The notes below the pieces were generated by a model. It ran no database searches, was not told the DNA's origin, and saw only the letters and a list, made by a program, of their open reading frames with translations. Below are positions 32,242 to 41,641 of a DNA stretch of 64,000 nucleotides, piece after piece. The translations under genes and the position numbers were made by a program. The stretch is from Rhodobiaceae bacterium (lineage in GTDB: Bacteria; Pseudomonadota; Alphaproteobacteria; Rhizobiales; Tepidamorphaceae). Within the stretch, counting starts at the first letter, position 1, and the number at the start of each line of letters is the position of its first letter. Where the stretch lies: positions 1 through 64,000 of the forward strand of contig JACKJP010000008.1 of the NCBI GenBank assembly GCA_020637895.1. Direction: 5' to 3'.

Positions 32242-33430
32242 AATCCGTGCCCTTGCCGGTTTCGCGGCCAAGTCCGGCATCCGAGATGATCAGGCTGGTT
32301 GCCGGTGTCAGGAGAAGCGAGATGCGTCGGTAAATGTCGGCGGGAATGTCGATACGCTCGAGTGCTTCGGCCGGCGTCGACTGCTCGCCTTCGGTCATCG
32401 TCAGCGCTGTCCAGTTGGCGCGTCTGGCGGTTGCGCTGAAATTACCGGCGGAGAAGACATGCGTGCCGAGCGGTGCATCGGGATTTCGGATGTCGACCGG
32501 CGCGTCGAAGAGATCGACATAATCCTGACGGACATAGATGTGCCCGGAAATTTCCTTGCGGCCGACGGCGGCGTAAAGCTGGCCATACAGCTCCTCTGTC
32601 AGCATTCCGGTCGGCTGCAGGCCGAGATCCCTCTGAAATGCCTGAATGGCGCGCCCGGTATCGGGTCCCATATAGCCATCGATATCGCCGGGTTTGTAGC
32701 CGAGCTCGGCAAGCATTCCCTGTAGATCCATCAGGCGCTCGCGACCGGTGCGGCGGGTGATCAGGATGCGCAGCGGCGAATTCGATACGCGGACGATCGG
32801 CGCGTCGAGGCGGCGGGCGCCATAGGCGCCTTCGGCGGGCGTCGGCTCTGTCGCCGCGAGGCTGCCGGCATCGCCGATGGAGGCGAGTACTGCCGCCTGC
32901 GAGGGCTGGAACAGGGCAGGATGGACGATGGATTGCGGCCTCGCATCGCCGGCAACGACGATGACATCCGTTCCGATGCCGGTCATCTGGAACAGCTCGA
33001 TGGCGAATTCACGTGGCAGACGGATGCAGCCGTGGGAGGCATAGGGACGTGAGACATTGCCTTCGTGCAGCGCAATGCCCGACCATGTCAGCCGTTGCAT
33101 GAAGGGCATGGGCGCGGCGCTGTAAATGTTGGAACGGTGCCACTTGGCCTTGGTCAGGATGGAATAGACGCCGTTCGGTGTGCTGTAGCCTTCCTGACCG
33201 CTCGAAACCGTCGACGACGTGACGAGCGCGTCGCCGCGATAGACGTCCATCCGCTGTGCCGAGAGCGAGACGATCAGGCGAAGCGGTTCTGCCGGGGGCT
33301 GTGCTTCCGCGACGGGTTTGGTGCCTTCAGTGCCGGCAGCCGTTGCCGGAATGGCGATGCTGAACATTGCTGCCGCGATTGCAGCACACAAGGCGCCGCG
33401 CCACAGCGGCTTCTTCACGCTCTTGACCAT
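32225..33430 (-). CDS. L,D-transpeptidase with a peptidoglycan-binding domain
   Basis: 401 residues. A signal peptide ends near AIPATAAG (about residue 32). The YkuD catalytic domain (about 50-165) has the HxxGxxxxHGCxRxP-type site: LHEGN followed by SHGCIRLP with Cys at about 135. A C-terminal PG_binding_1 domain (about 225-290, MLAELGYKPGDIDGYMGPDTG) follows. It should form 3-3 crosslinks or attach proteins in the periplasmic peptidoglycan. Confidence 0.88.
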   Translation of the reverse strand: MVKSVKKPLWRGALCAAIAAAMFSIAIPATAAGTEGTKPVAEAQPPAEPLRLIVSLSAQRMDVYRGDALVTSSTVSSGQEGYSTPNGVYSILTKAKWHRSNIYSAAPMPFMQRLTWSGIALHEGNVSRPYASHGCIRLPREFAIELFQMTGIGTDVIVVAGDARPQSIVHPALFQPSQAAVLASIGDAGSLAATEPTPAEGAYGARRLDAPIVRVSNSPLRILITRRTGRERLMDLQGMLAELGYKPGDIDGYMGPDTGRAIQAFQRDLGLQPTGMLTEELYGQLYAAVGRKEISGHIYVRQDYVDLFDAPVDIRNPDAPLGTHVFSAGNFSATARRANWTALTMTEGEQSTPAEALERIDIPADIYRRISLLLTPATSLIISDAGLGRETGKGTDFIVQP

Positions 33431-33613
33431 CCGGCCGGCCCCCCTTAGGCCCGTTCGACAGCATTGCGTTGCACAATGTTAACCGCAATGCGTAGCGTCA
33501 GTGAAGGTCAGGCTAGCCGATTCGTATTACATTACGCTTAATTTGCGGAGAATTCGGCACCCAAACTGCGCCGGTCAGCATAGAATGGCGCCCAAAAGCT
33601 GGAGGAACAGGCA

Positions 33614-34150
33614 ATGAGCCTCATACGTGCCGAGAAATCCATCTTGCTGATGGTCGATTTTCAAATTCGCCTGATGGCGGCAATCGACCGCAGGGACGAT
33701 GTGATCGCGAATGCGCGCCGCCTTGCCGAGGCGGCAAAGATCCTCGGCATTCGCACGCTGTTCACCGAGCAAAATCCCAAGGGTCTGGGCGGGACGGTCG
33801 AAGAACTCGCAGCGCAGGACAGCCGCGACGTGATCGCCAAGACCAGCTTCAACTGCGCGCAGAGCGCCGACGTTACCTCGAAGCTGACTTCGGGAAAGCA
33901 GATCATCGTCGCCGGCGTTGAAGCGCATATCTGTGTTTTGCAGACCGCGCTCGGTCTTTCCGCGCTCGGCCATGAGGTATTCGTCGTCGCCGATGCCTGC
34001 GGTTCGCGCAAACCCGAGAACAGGGCCGCCGGGCTGGCCAGGATCGATGCGGCCGGCGTTGAAATCGTGACGACGGAGATGGTGCTTTTCGAGTGGATCG
34101 GAGATTCCACGCACGAGCACTTTCGCCAGGTCTCAGCGCTGGTGAAATAG
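33614..34150 (+). CDS. Isochorismatase family hydrolase (YcaC-like)
   Basis: 178 residues. The cysteine-hydrolase triad is visible: Asp15 (LLMVDFQ), Lys76 (VIAKTSFN) and Cys107 (HICVLQTALGL). The family hydrolyses amide or vinyl-ether bonds in small metabolites; the substrate of this one is unknown. GGAGG precedes ATG 33614. Confidence 0.87.
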   Translation: MSLIRAEKSILLMVDFQIRLMAAIDRRDDVIANARRLAEAAKILGIRTLFTEQNPKGLGGTVEELAAQDSRDVIAKTSFNCAQSADVTSKLTSGKQIIVAGVEAHICVLQTALGLSALGHEVFVVADACGSRKPENRAAGLARIDAAGVEIVTTEMVLFEWIGDSTHEHFRQVSALVK

Positions 34151-34249
34151 GCGCCGGTAGTCGTGGCCGGCATGACTTATATTTAAGTTGCGGACAGCCG
34201 GGGCATCCCACATCGTGCGGCGATCATCGCCAGCCGTGAGGATGCCCTT

Positions 34250-35533
34250 TTGTTTGCTTCCTTCTTTCCCGATCCGAAACGTTTCTTTCTGTCCGCGGTA
34301 TTGTGGACGATCCTCAGCATGGCCCTTTGGTATCTGTGGGCGCGCGATCTCGGCGAGGCGCTAAGCCTCGGCTGGCTGATCGGCAAGGGCTATCCGTCGG
34401 CGCTGGCGGAAGGCGCCGATGCCGCGGCGCAGGGCGCAAACAAGCTGGCGCTGACCGCTGCCATCGATGTGTGGCTCTACCAGTACATGATCGTCAGCGG
34501 CGCGTTGTTCGGGCTGCTCTGGTGGCGCCTGTCGCCGCACCGATGGTTTCGCTGGTCGGTGCTGGTTTCGATGGTGATCATCTTCGCGACCTGGTTTCAG
34601 GTGCAGCTCGATGTGATGATCAACGAGTGGTTTGGAACATTCTACGATATCGTTCAGAAAGCACTGGGCGCTCCGGGAAGTGTGAGCACGCCCGAATATT
34701 TCGCTCAACTTTCCACGTTTGCGTCAATCGCGCTGGTCTACATCACCGTCGCGGTTCTCACCAGCTTCGTCGTCAGTCACTACATCTTCCGCTGGCGTAC
34801 CGCGATGAACGACTACTACGTGTCGCAGTGGGAACGTATCCGCCATATCGAAGGCGCATCCCAGCGCATCCAGGAAGACACGATGCGGTTCGCCTCCATC
34901 ATGGAAGGCCTGGGCAGCAATCTCATCGACGCGGTCATGACCCTCATCGCGTTTCTGCCAATCCTCTGGGGGCTCTCTGTGCATGTGAAAGAACTGCCGA
35001 TCATCGGCGAAGTGCCGCAGGCGCTCGTCATCGTTGCCATCCTCTGGTCCGTGTTCGGAACGGGGTTGCTGGCGCTGGTCGGTATCCGCCTGCCGGGCCT
35101 TGAGTTCAGGAACCAGCGTGTCGAGGCGGCCTATCGCAAGGAACTGGTTTTCGGCGAGGATTTTGCCGACCGGGCGCAACCGCCAACGCTGAACGCGCTC
35201 TTTTCGAACGTGCGGCACAATTATTTCCGGCTCTACTTCAACTATCTCTATTTCAATGTCGCGCGCTACGGGTACCTGCAGGCAGGTGTTCTGGTCCCCT
35301 ACGCGGCGCTCGGCCCAACAATCGCCGCCGCCGGCTTTACCCTCGGTGTCATGCAGCAGATCATCCGCGCCTTTGGCCGGGTGGAGTCTTCGTTCCAGTA
35401 TCTGGTCAATTCCTGGACGACGATCGTGGAGCTGCTGTCGATCTACAAGCGCCTGAAGGCGTTCGAAGCCGCGATCAGGGACCTGCCGCTGGGCGATATC
35501 GAGCATGAAGCGGCACCGGCGACACCGGCGTGA
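34250..35533 (+). CDS. bacA: SbmA/BacA family peptide transporter
   Basis: 427 residues, slightly longer than E. coli SbmA (406), with at least seven membrane helices. Diagnostic stretches are FYDIVQKALGAPGSVS, IFRWRTAMNDYYVSQWERIRHIEGASQRIQEDT and VEAAYRKELVFGED. SbmA/BacA takes up proline-rich and NCR peptides in a proton-driven way and is essential in rhizobial symbiosis. Start is TTG 34250: GAGGA sits 7 nt upstream, and the nearby ATG 34242 is out of frame. I cannot tell from sequence whether it belongs to the BacA or SbmA-like subgroup. Confidence 0.85.
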   Translation: MFASFFPDPKRFFLSAVLWTILSMALWYLWARDLGEALSLGWLIGKGYPSALAEGADAAAQGANKLALTAAIDVWLYQYMIVSGALFGLLWWRLSPHRWFRWSVLVSMVIIFATWFQVQLDVMINEWFGTFYDIVQKALGAPGSVSTPEYFAQLSTFASIALVYITVAVLTSFVVSHYIFRWRTAMNDYYVSQWERIRHIEGASQRIQEDTMRFASIMEGLGSNLIDAVMTLIAFLPILWGLSVHVKELPIIGEVPQALVIVAILWSVFGTGLLALVGIRLPGLEFRNQRVEAAYRKELVFGEDFADRAQPPTLNALFSNVRHNYFRLYFNYLYFNVARYGYLQAGVLVPYAALGPTIAAAGFTLGVMQQIIRAFGRVESSFQYLVNSWTTIVELLSIYKRLKAFEAAIRDLPLGDIEHEAAPATPA

Positions 35534-35877
35534 GAGTGAGCCGGCGCTTGCATATTGCAGTATTTTGTGAGCAAGCTTTCGCCTGATTACTACGCGCGTG
35601 GATGCGACTATTCTAGATCGCGGGTGTGGTGATCGCTGGAATTGACGGCCCGAAGCCGAATGTTCTCTTTTGAGAGCGAGAGGCCTGGTACGAGGTTTCG
35701 GTATGCGCCGGGGCTTGCCCCGGACAAACTAAGGCAGTGGATCTACGCACGCTACCTACTAACGCCGGAGCGCGACACATATCGACATCTGCTGGACAAA
35801 CAGATTCCCAGCCATGTCCCCCAGGCGCCGGCATATCCCAACCCCACACATGAGTAGCGACAAGGAGATCCCTGAAA
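35534..35877. other. Long region upstream of the cold-shock gene
   Basis: 344 bp without a convincing gene. It contains the GC hairpin CCGGGGC-TT-GCCCCGG (35708-35723) and probably a long 5' leader for the cold-shock gene, as cspA mRNAs commonly have. A 71-codon reading frame (35642-35857) has no ribosome site or family resemblance. Confidence 0.45.
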
Positions 35878-36090
35878 ATGGCTACAGGTACAGTTAAGTG
35901 GTTCAATGCCACCAAGGGCTATGGCTTCATCCAGCCGGATGAAGGCGGAGCCGACGTTTTCGTTCACATCAGCGCGGTAGAGCGCTCGGGCATGACGAGC
36001 CTCAATGAAGGCCAGAAGGTGTCCTACGAGCTGCAGATGGACCCGCGCAAGGGCAAGTCGGCCGCGGCGAACCTTTCCGCGATCGGCTGA
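35878..36090 (+). CDS. Cold-shock protein (CspA family)
   Basis: 70 residues. The CSD fold shows RNP1 KGYGFIQP and RNP2 VFVHISAV, with TGTVKWFNATKGYG at the N-terminus. Such proteins are single-stranded nucleic acid chaperones; several paralogs usually exist and this need not be cold-induced. AAGGAG precedes ATG 35878. Confidence 0.93.
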   Translation: MATGTVKWFNATKGYGFIQPDEGGADVFVHISAVERSGMTSLNEGQKVSYELQMDPRKGKSAAANLSAIG

Positions 36091-36119
36091 CACAGCCGTC
36101 ATCGAATATCTGAAATCGC

Positions 36120-36150
36120 AAAACCCCGGCCCTGGCGCCGGGGTTTTGTT
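36120..36150 (+). terminator. Cold-shock gene terminator
   Basis: AAACCCCGG (36121-36129) pairs with CCGGGGTTT (36138-36146), followed by TGTTTTT. Confidence 0.85.
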
Positions 36151-36229
36151 TTTGCCGCTTTTGGGTGGCAAAGAGCGCGCGTTCAATCTGCTTGACGGGG
36201 AGGGGGCGGCTGATATTACATGCGGCCCC

Positions 36230-36277
36230 ATGAACATGACGAACGCAATCGCCGGACGTTGGTGGGCCATCCTTTAG
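36230..36277 (+). CDS. trpL: trp leader peptide
   Basis: A 15-codon frame reading MNMTNAIAGRWWAIL then TAG. Two adjacent Trp codons TGG TGG (36260-36265) fit the attenuation model known for trpE(G) of rhizobia, where the leader also carries clustered Trp codons. It is too short for routine gene calling. Alternative start ATG 36236. Confidence 0.8.
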   Translation: MNMTNAIAGRWWAIL

Positions 36278-36350
36278 GGGTGGCCTGACGCATGTTCAGT
36301 CAAGGCCGCCACCGCAGCGCGGCGGCCGGTTCCTCTGCTCTGCGGGTTTT
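36265..36350 (+). promoter_or_regulatory. Attenuator between trpL and trpE(G)
   Basis: Four mutually exclusive segments are visible. 1:2 pairs GGCCATCC (36265-36272) with GGGTGGCC (36278-36285). The antiterminator pairs GGTGGCC (36279-36285) with GGCCGCC (36304-36310). The 3:4 terminator pairs GGCCGCC (36304-36310) with GGCGGCC (36321-36327), or CCGCAG (36312-36317) with CTGCGG (36340-36345) before GTTTT. Stalling at the Trp codons would free the antiterminator. Confidence 0.65.
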
Positions 36351-36370
36351 GCTGAAAGACCGAGGGAAAG

Positions 36371-38548
36371 ATGAACCGCAATTTCTTTTCAATGCCTGCA
36401 AAGAGCACGTTCTCGACCGCTTCCGGGCTGGTCGTAAGACGCCATGTCGAGCTGACCGATATTGCCGCGCGCATGGACCAGCTGGTTGGCGATCTCGATC
36501 ATCATCCCGGCGTTCTCCTGTCATCGGGCATGCAGGTTCCCGGGCGCTACGACAATTTCGACCTTGGCTTTTCAAGCCCGCCGCTGGTGGTGTCATCGCG
36601 CGGCCGTGACTTCGCCATCGAGGCGCTCAATCCGCGCGGGGAAATTCTGGTAGCGTTCCTCGCCGATGCGCTCAAGCGCGCCGCCGACCCGATGATCGTG
36701 ATCGAGGAGACGAGCGCGCGGCGCATCGCGGGCTCCGTTCCGGCCAGCGACGCGCCGGTCGAGGAAGAGAACCGGACCCGCCGTCCGACCATTTTCTCCC
36801 TGATGCGGCAGCTTATCGCGGCGCTGAAGATCGCCGATGACGGGCTCCTGGGCTTCTACGGCGCCTTCAGCTATGACCTCGTCTTCCAGCTGGAAGACCT
36901 TGAAATGAAGATGGCGCGCGCCGACGATCAGCGCGACGTCGTCGTCTATCTGCCGGATCAGCTTTTCGCCTATGACCGGCGCGGTGAGCGCGGACTGGTC
37001 GCAACCTATGAATTCTCGTGGATGGGACGTTCTACCGAGGGACTTCCCCGCCAGACCAAGGAAAGCGCCTACAAGACCCAGGGCGGCAAGGCGTTTCGCG
37101 ACATGAAAGCGGGGCATTACCGGGAAATCGTCGAGGAGGCGCGCCAGCATTTCGCCAGAGGTGATCTCTTCGAAGCCGTGCCGGGTCAGCTGTTCGGCGA
37201 ACCCTGCACGCGCACGCCGGCAGAAATCTTTCGGCGGCTGGCGCGGATCAATCCGGCGCCCTTTGGCGCGCTCATCAATCTTGGAGAGGGCGAGTTCCTG
37301 GTTTCGGCCTCACCGGAAATGTTCGTGCGTTCCGACGGGGAACGGATCGAGACGTGCCCGATTTCAGGGACCATCCGTCGCGGCAAGGACGCCATCGCGG
37401 ATGCCGAACAGATCCGGCTGTTGCTCAATTCGGAAAAGGACGCGTTCGAGCTCAACATGTGCACGGATGTCGACCGGAACGACAAGGCGCGCATCTGCGA
37501 ACCGGGCTCCATCAAGGTCATCGCGCGTCGGCAGGTGGAGACCTATTCCAAGCTCTTTCACACGGTTGACCATGTGGAGGCGGTGCTGCGGCCGGAGTTC
37601 GATGCGCTCGATGCCTTCCTGTCGCACGCCTGGGCTGTGACGGTAACCGGCGCGCCGAAGCTGTGGGCGATGCAGTTCGTGGAGGATCATGAAGGCTCGC
37701 CGCGGCGCTGGTACGGCGGGGCGCTGGGCGTACTTGGCCTCGACGGCCACATCAATACCGGCATCACCATCCGCACCGTGCGCATGAAGGACGGGACGGC
37801 GGAGGTTCGTGTCGGGGCGACACTACTCTACGACAGCGATCCCGTTGCCGAGGAAGAGGAGTGCCAGACCAAGGCGGAAGCGCTGCACCAGGCGCTGCGT
37901 GGCAGCGACAGCGATCTTGAGGCCCAGATTGACGATCAGCCGAGCGCCGGCGCGGGCAAGAAAGTCCTGCTCGTCGATCATGACGACAGTTTCGTGCACA
38001 TGCTGGCGGACTATTTCCGGCAGACCGGCGCGACGGTCAATGTCGTGCGGCATACGCATGCGCGCGAGCGTCTGGTGACCGGTGATTACGACCTTCTCGT
38101 GATGTCTCCGGGGCCCGGAAAGCCTTCTGATTTCAATACAAAAGAGACAATCGGACTTGCCCTGGAGCGCAATTTGCCGGTGTTCGGGGTGTGCCTGGGA
38201 CAGCAGGCGATCGGCGAATATTTCGGCGGCAAACTTTCCCAATTGGCAACCCCCAGCCATGGTCGGCCCTCGCGGATCGCGATACGGGGCGGATCGATCT
38301 TTTCAGGGCTTCCGGTCGAGATAGCAGTGGGTCGATACCATTCGCTCTACATCGACCCGGACAGCATGCCGGAAGATCTTTTCGTCTCGGCCACGACCGA
38401 TGACGGCGTGCCGATGGCGGTCGAGCATCGGGAGCTTCCGATCGCGGCGGTGCAGTTCCATCCTGAATCCCTCATGACGCTCGAGGGCGGGGCCGGGAAC
38501 CGGATCGTCGAGAACGCGATGCGGCTTACCGAAAGGGTCCGCGGCTAG
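36371..38548 (+). CDS. trpE(G): Anthranilate synthase, fused components I and II
   Basis: 725 residues in the rhizobial TrpE-TrpG fusion order. The TrpE part (1 to about 515) has ISGTIRRGKD and MCTDVDRNDKAR, which are chorismate-utilising enzyme signatures. The glutamine amidotransferase part (about 530-720) has GPGKPSDF, the nucleophile GVCLGQQ (Cys at about 608) and the HPES triad motif (VQFHPESLMT). It makes anthranilate from chorismate and glutamine, the first step of tryptophan synthesis. Expression is probably controlled by the upstream attenuator. Confidence 0.95.
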   Translation: MNRNFFSMPAKSTFSTASGLVVRRHVELTDIAARMDQLVGDLDHHPGVLLSSGMQVPGRYDNFDLGFSSPPLVVSSRGRDFAIEALNPRGEILVAFLADALKRAADPMIVIEETSARRIAGSVPASDAPVEEENRTRRPTIFSLMRQLIAALKIADDGLLGFYGAFSYDLVFQLEDLEMKMARADDQRDVVVYLPDQLFAYDRRGERGLVATYEFSWMGRSTEGLPRQTKESAYKTQGGKAFRDMKAGHYREIVEEARQHFARGDLFEAVPGQLFGEPCTRTPAEIFRRLARINPAPFGALINLGEGEFLVSASPEMFVRSDGERIETCPISGTIRRGKDAIADAEQIRLLLNSEKDAFELNMCTDVDRNDKARICEPGSIKVIARRQVETYSKLFHTVDHVEAVLRPEFDALDAFLSHAWAVTVTGAPKLWAMQFVEDHEGSPRRWYGGALGVLGLDGHINTGITIRTVRMKDGTAEVRVGATLLYDSDPVAEEEECQTKAEALHQALRGSDSDLEAQIDDQPSAGAGKKVLLVDHDDSFVHMLADYFRQTGATVNVVRHTHARERLVTGDYDLLVMSPGPGKPSDFNTKETIGLALERNLPVFGVCLGQQAIGEYFGGKLSQLATPSHGRPSRIAIRGGSIFSGLPVEIAVGRYHSLYIDPDSMPEDLFVSATTDDGVPMAVEHRELPIAAVQFHPESLMTLEGGAGNRIVENAMRLTERVRG

Positions 38549-39699
38549 TCGAGCGTTCTGCGGAATCGCAGGATCGCGATCGTCATTGCGATCAGCATCA
38601 AGAGCAGCAGCAGTCCGGCCTCGCGATAGAGGTCGGGCAGGCTCGCGCCCTTGAGCATGATGCCGCGGACGATCCTGAGATAATGCGTCATCGGCAGCGC
38701 TTCCCCGATCCACTGCGCCCATCGCGGCATGCCGGCGAAGGGAAACATGAAGCCCGACAGGAGAATGCTCGGCAGGAAGAACATGAAGGTCATCTGGATT
38801 GCCTGCAGCTGATTGCCGGCGACGGTGGAGAAGGAATATCCGATCGACAGGTTGGTCGTGATGAAAAGCAGTGTCAGTCCGATGAGAAGCAGTGGATCGC
38901 CTTCCAGCGGTACCGAAAAGATGAACCAGCCGCATCCGAATATGATGGCCGCCTGAATGGCGCCGGCGAAGATGTAGGGCGTAATCTTGCCGAGCATCAG
39001 TTCCAGCGGGCTGATCGGCATTGCCAGCAGGCTTTCCATGGTGCCGCGCTCCACTTCACGCGTCACCGAAAGCGCGGTGAAGATCAGCATCGTCATGGTC
39101 AGGATCGTGCCGAGCAGCCCCGGCACGATATTGAGCCTGGTAACACCGGCAGGATTGTAGCGCCGGTGCTGCCGGAATTCGAAGGGCTGGACGTCCTCGC
39201 GGTTGGGCGGGATCACGCGGTCCCGTTCCAGCGATCTTTCGATTGTGCCCTGAAGCGCGGCCAGCGCGGTGCCGGAGGCAACAGGATCGGTCGCATCGGC
39301 AACGACCAGGATTGCCGGCTTGTCGCCGCGTCTGATCGCCCGCTCGAAGCCGGCCGGGATCTCTACGGCGAACAGAACCTCGCCCGAGCGGATCAGGTGG
39401 TCCATCTCCGCTTCGCTCTCGGCCTCGATGACGAAGCGGAAATAGGATGTGTTGCGCAGTGCGGCGAGCACGGAACGGGTAATGTCGTTGTGCTCCTGCA
39501 TCAGCACGGCGGCGGGCAGGTTGGTCGGTGTCGTGTTGATTGCAAAGCCGAAAAGGATGATCTGCAGCAACGGAATCATGATCATGGTCGCGAAGGTGAC
39601 CCGGTCGCGCCTGAGCTGGATGAACTCCTTGACGAACATGGCGCTGAAGCGCGTGAACGCGCCGGGGCGTGCCGCGCGATGGGGAGCGCCGATGTTCAT
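38545..39699 (-). CDS. ABC-2 type exporter permease (YbhS/YhhJ-like)
   Basis: 384 residues, six membrane helices: one near residue 35-55 (MIMIPLLQIILFGFAINTTPTN), a large periplasmic domain, then five in the C-terminal half (GLLGTILTMTMLIFTALSVTREVERGTMESLLAMPI). The ABC-2 signature in FLPSILLSGFMFPFAGMP is present. It overlaps the ATPase gene by 4 bp. With the HlyD-like and ATPase genes it makes a YbhGFS-type drug or cell-envelope exporter, but only one permease is encoded here, so it may act as a homodimer. Confidence 0.87.
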   Translation of the reverse strand: MNIGAPHRAARPGAFTRFSAMFVKEFIQLRRDRVTFATMIMIPLLQIILFGFAINTTPTNLPAAVLMQEHNDITRSVLAALRNTSYFRFVIEAESEAEMDHLIRSGEVLFAVEIPAGFERAIRRGDKPAILVVADATDPVASGTALAALQGTIERSLERDRVIPPNREDVQPFEFRQHRRYNPAGVTRLNIVPGLLGTILTMTMLIFTALSVTREVERGTMESLLAMPISPLELMLGKITPYIFAGAIQAAIIFGCGWFIFSVPLEGDPLLLIGLTLLFITTNLSIGYSFSTVAGNQLQAIQMTFMFFLPSILLSGFMFPFAGMPRWAQWIGEALPMTHYLRIVRGIMLKGASLPDLYREAGLLLLLMLIAMTIAILRFRRTLD

Positions 39700-40664
39700 G
39701 ACAGGGTGCCCCCGCTGACGGCCTCTTCTGCGAAATTGTCGCGCGATTGCTGCATGAGATCGATGAAGACGTCCTCGAGCGTCGGCTCCGAAGGGCTCCA
39801 GCGATACTCGCTGCTCGCCTGAAACGGCCGGATCGCGGCCTTGAGGCGTTTCTCGTCGCGGCCGCTGACGTGCAGGCTGGAGCCGAACGGGGCGACCATG
39901 TCGATGCCATCGGTCTCCATCAGCTTTTGCGCAAGGCGATGAAGATCGGGTCCGCTGACCGTCCAGGTCGCCAGCTGCGCCTTCTCGATCACTTCCTCGA
40001 CCGTGCCATGCGACAGCAATTCGCCATAGGCGATGTAGGCGATGCGGGTGCAGCGCTCGGCTTCATCCATGTAGTGCGTCGAGACGAGGACGGTCAGGCC
40101 GTCGGCGGCAAGGCCGTGAATCTCGTTCCAGAAGTCGCGGCGCGCCTGCGGATCGACACCGGCGGTCGGCTCATCGAGAAGCAGAAGGTCGGGCCCGGGC
40201 AGGATGCACGCGCCGAGCGCCAGGCGCTGTTTCCAGCCGCCCGACAATTGACCGGCGAGCTGGTTCTCGCGGCCCTTCAGCCCCAGTTGTTCGATGGCTT
40301 CGGCGGCAGCCTCACGCGGCTTGTCCAGCCCATAGATGCGCGCAACGAATTCAAGGTTCTCGCGAATGGAAAGATCTTCGTAGAGGCTGAAGCGCTGGGT
40401 CATGTAGCCGACACGCGGCTTGATAAGATCGGCCTGGGTCAGAATGTCGTAGCCAAGGCAGGTGCCGCGCCCTCCGTCCGGGGTGAGCAGACCGCAGAGC
40501 ATGCGGATGGTCGTCGTCTTGCCCGAACCGTTGGGGCCGAGGAAGCCGTAAATCTCTCCGCGGCGGACCTGCATCGTCAGGTCATGAACGACGGCGCGGC
40601 CGCCGAAGCGCTTGGTGAGGCCCTCGACATCGATCACATATTCGCCCGCGCCGTTGCCGTTCAC
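39696..40664 (-). CDS. ABC exporter ATPase (YbhF-like)
   Basis: 322 residues. A single ABC domain: Walker A GPNGSGKTT, Q-loop in GYMTQRFSLYEDL, signature LSGGWKQRLALG, Walker B LLLLDEPTAGVD, and switch His in STHYMDEAERC. The GVDP/D-loop and C-terminal extension fit the DRA-type exporter subfamily. It overlaps both neighbours by 4 bp in the order HlyD-like, ATPase, permease. Confidence 0.88.
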   Translation of the reverse strand: MNGNGAGEYVIDVEGLTKRFGGRAVVHDLTMQVRRGEIYGFLGPNGSGKTTTIRMLCGLLTPDGGRGTCLGYDILTQADLIKPRVGYMTQRFSLYEDLSIRENLEFVARIYGLDKPREAAAEAIEQLGLKGRENQLAGQLSGGWKQRLALGACILPGPDLLLLDEPTAGVDPQARRDFWNEIHGLAADGLTVLVSTHYMDEAERCTRIAYIAYGELLSHGTVEEVIEKAQLATWTVSGPDLHRLAQKLMETDGIDMVAPFGSSLHVSGRDEKRLKAAIRPFQASSEYRWSPSEPTLEDVFIDLMQQSRDNFAEEAVSGGTLS

Positions 40665-41641
40665 TGGGCGCTCTCCGCATCGAGACTGACATCAACAGGC
40701 TGTCCGATCCTGACGGCGTCCGGGTTTTCCGGCCGCGCCTCGATGCGGAAGATCAGCTTGGCGCGTTCCTCGCGCGAATAGATCACGGGCGGCGTGAATT
40801 CCGCCTCGCGGGCAATGAAAGAGATGCGCGCCTTCTGAACACCGTCACAGCCGTCGCAACGCACGGAAACCGTCTTGCCGATGTCGAGGCGGGGCAGAAC
40901 GTCCTGCGGCACGAAGAAGCGCACCTTGAGCTGGCCGGGCGGCAGCAGCGAGACGACAGGCCTGCCAAGGGGAACGACCTCGCCTGGGCGATAGTAGATT
41001 TCCTCAACACTGGCGATACCGCTCGCGGCGACCGTCGTGTTGTCGAGACGCACGCGCGCGGCGGCAAGTTGCGCTTCGGCGCGGTTCAGGGCCTGCCTTG
41101 CGCTCTCGATATCCTCCGAGCGGGCGGCAAGGCCGGCAAGCTCGATCTGCCTATGGGCTTCGGAAAGCGTTGCCAGATCGGCATCGTAGGCGGCTTTCGT
41201 CTGGTCGAGACGGGATCGCGTCGAGATCCCCTTGTCGACGAGGGCGCTGACCCGGTCATATTCCGATTTCGACGCGACCAGCGCGGCCGTGGCTCGTGCT
41301 TCCTGCGCCTTCAGGACGGCAATTTCCTCTGGCCGCTTCTGGGCGCTTTCCGAGCGCTCCAACGCGGCCTTTGCCTGAGAGACTGCAGCCGCAGCAGCTT
41401 CCATGTCGGCATTCTGCAGATCGCTTTCCATGACAAAAAGCGGCTGGTCGGCGACGACACGATCGCCTTCCTCGACCTTCAGGGTCTGGAGCCGGCCGGA
41501 TTCGTCGGCCCCGACGAAGAGAAGATCGGCCTCGATCCAGCCCTGCCAGGATGTCTCGGCCGCGTTCATTTCAAGATAGGCATAGACACCCGCGGCGATG
41601 GCGGCCGCGGCTATGACGGCAACGACGATCCTGCGGTTCAT
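40661..41641 (-). CDS. HlyD-type membrane fusion protein (YbhG-like)
   Basis: 326 residues with a signal anchor (VAVIAAAAIAAGVYAYLEM). A lipoyl/barrel-sandwich domain and a long coiled coil (about 80-205) follow, with the second half of the lipoyl domain near SGIASVEEIYYRPGEVV. It links the ABC exporter to an outer-membrane channel. First gene after the TetR gene, with which it overlaps by 4 bp. Confidence 0.87.
   Translation of the reverse strand: MNRRIVVAVIAAAAIAAGVYAYLEMNAAETSWQGWIEADLLFVGADESGRLQTLKVEEGDRVVADQPLFVMESDLQNADMEAAAAAVSQAKAALERSESAQKRPEEIAVLKAQEARATAALVASKSEYDRVSALVDKGISTRSRLDQTKAAYDADLATLSEAHRQIELAGLAARSEDIESARQALNRAEAQLAAARVRLDNTTVAASGIASVEEIYYRPGEVVPLGRPVVSLLPPGQLKVRFFVPQDVLPRLDIGKTVSVRCDGCDGVQKARISFIAREAEFTPPVIYSREERAKLIFRIEARPENPDAVRIGQPVDVSLDAESAQ

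Noticed and set aside
35642..35857. 71-codon frame ahead of the cold-shock gene
   Set aside because: No ribosome site, no family resemblance, and it lies in a probable long 5' leader.
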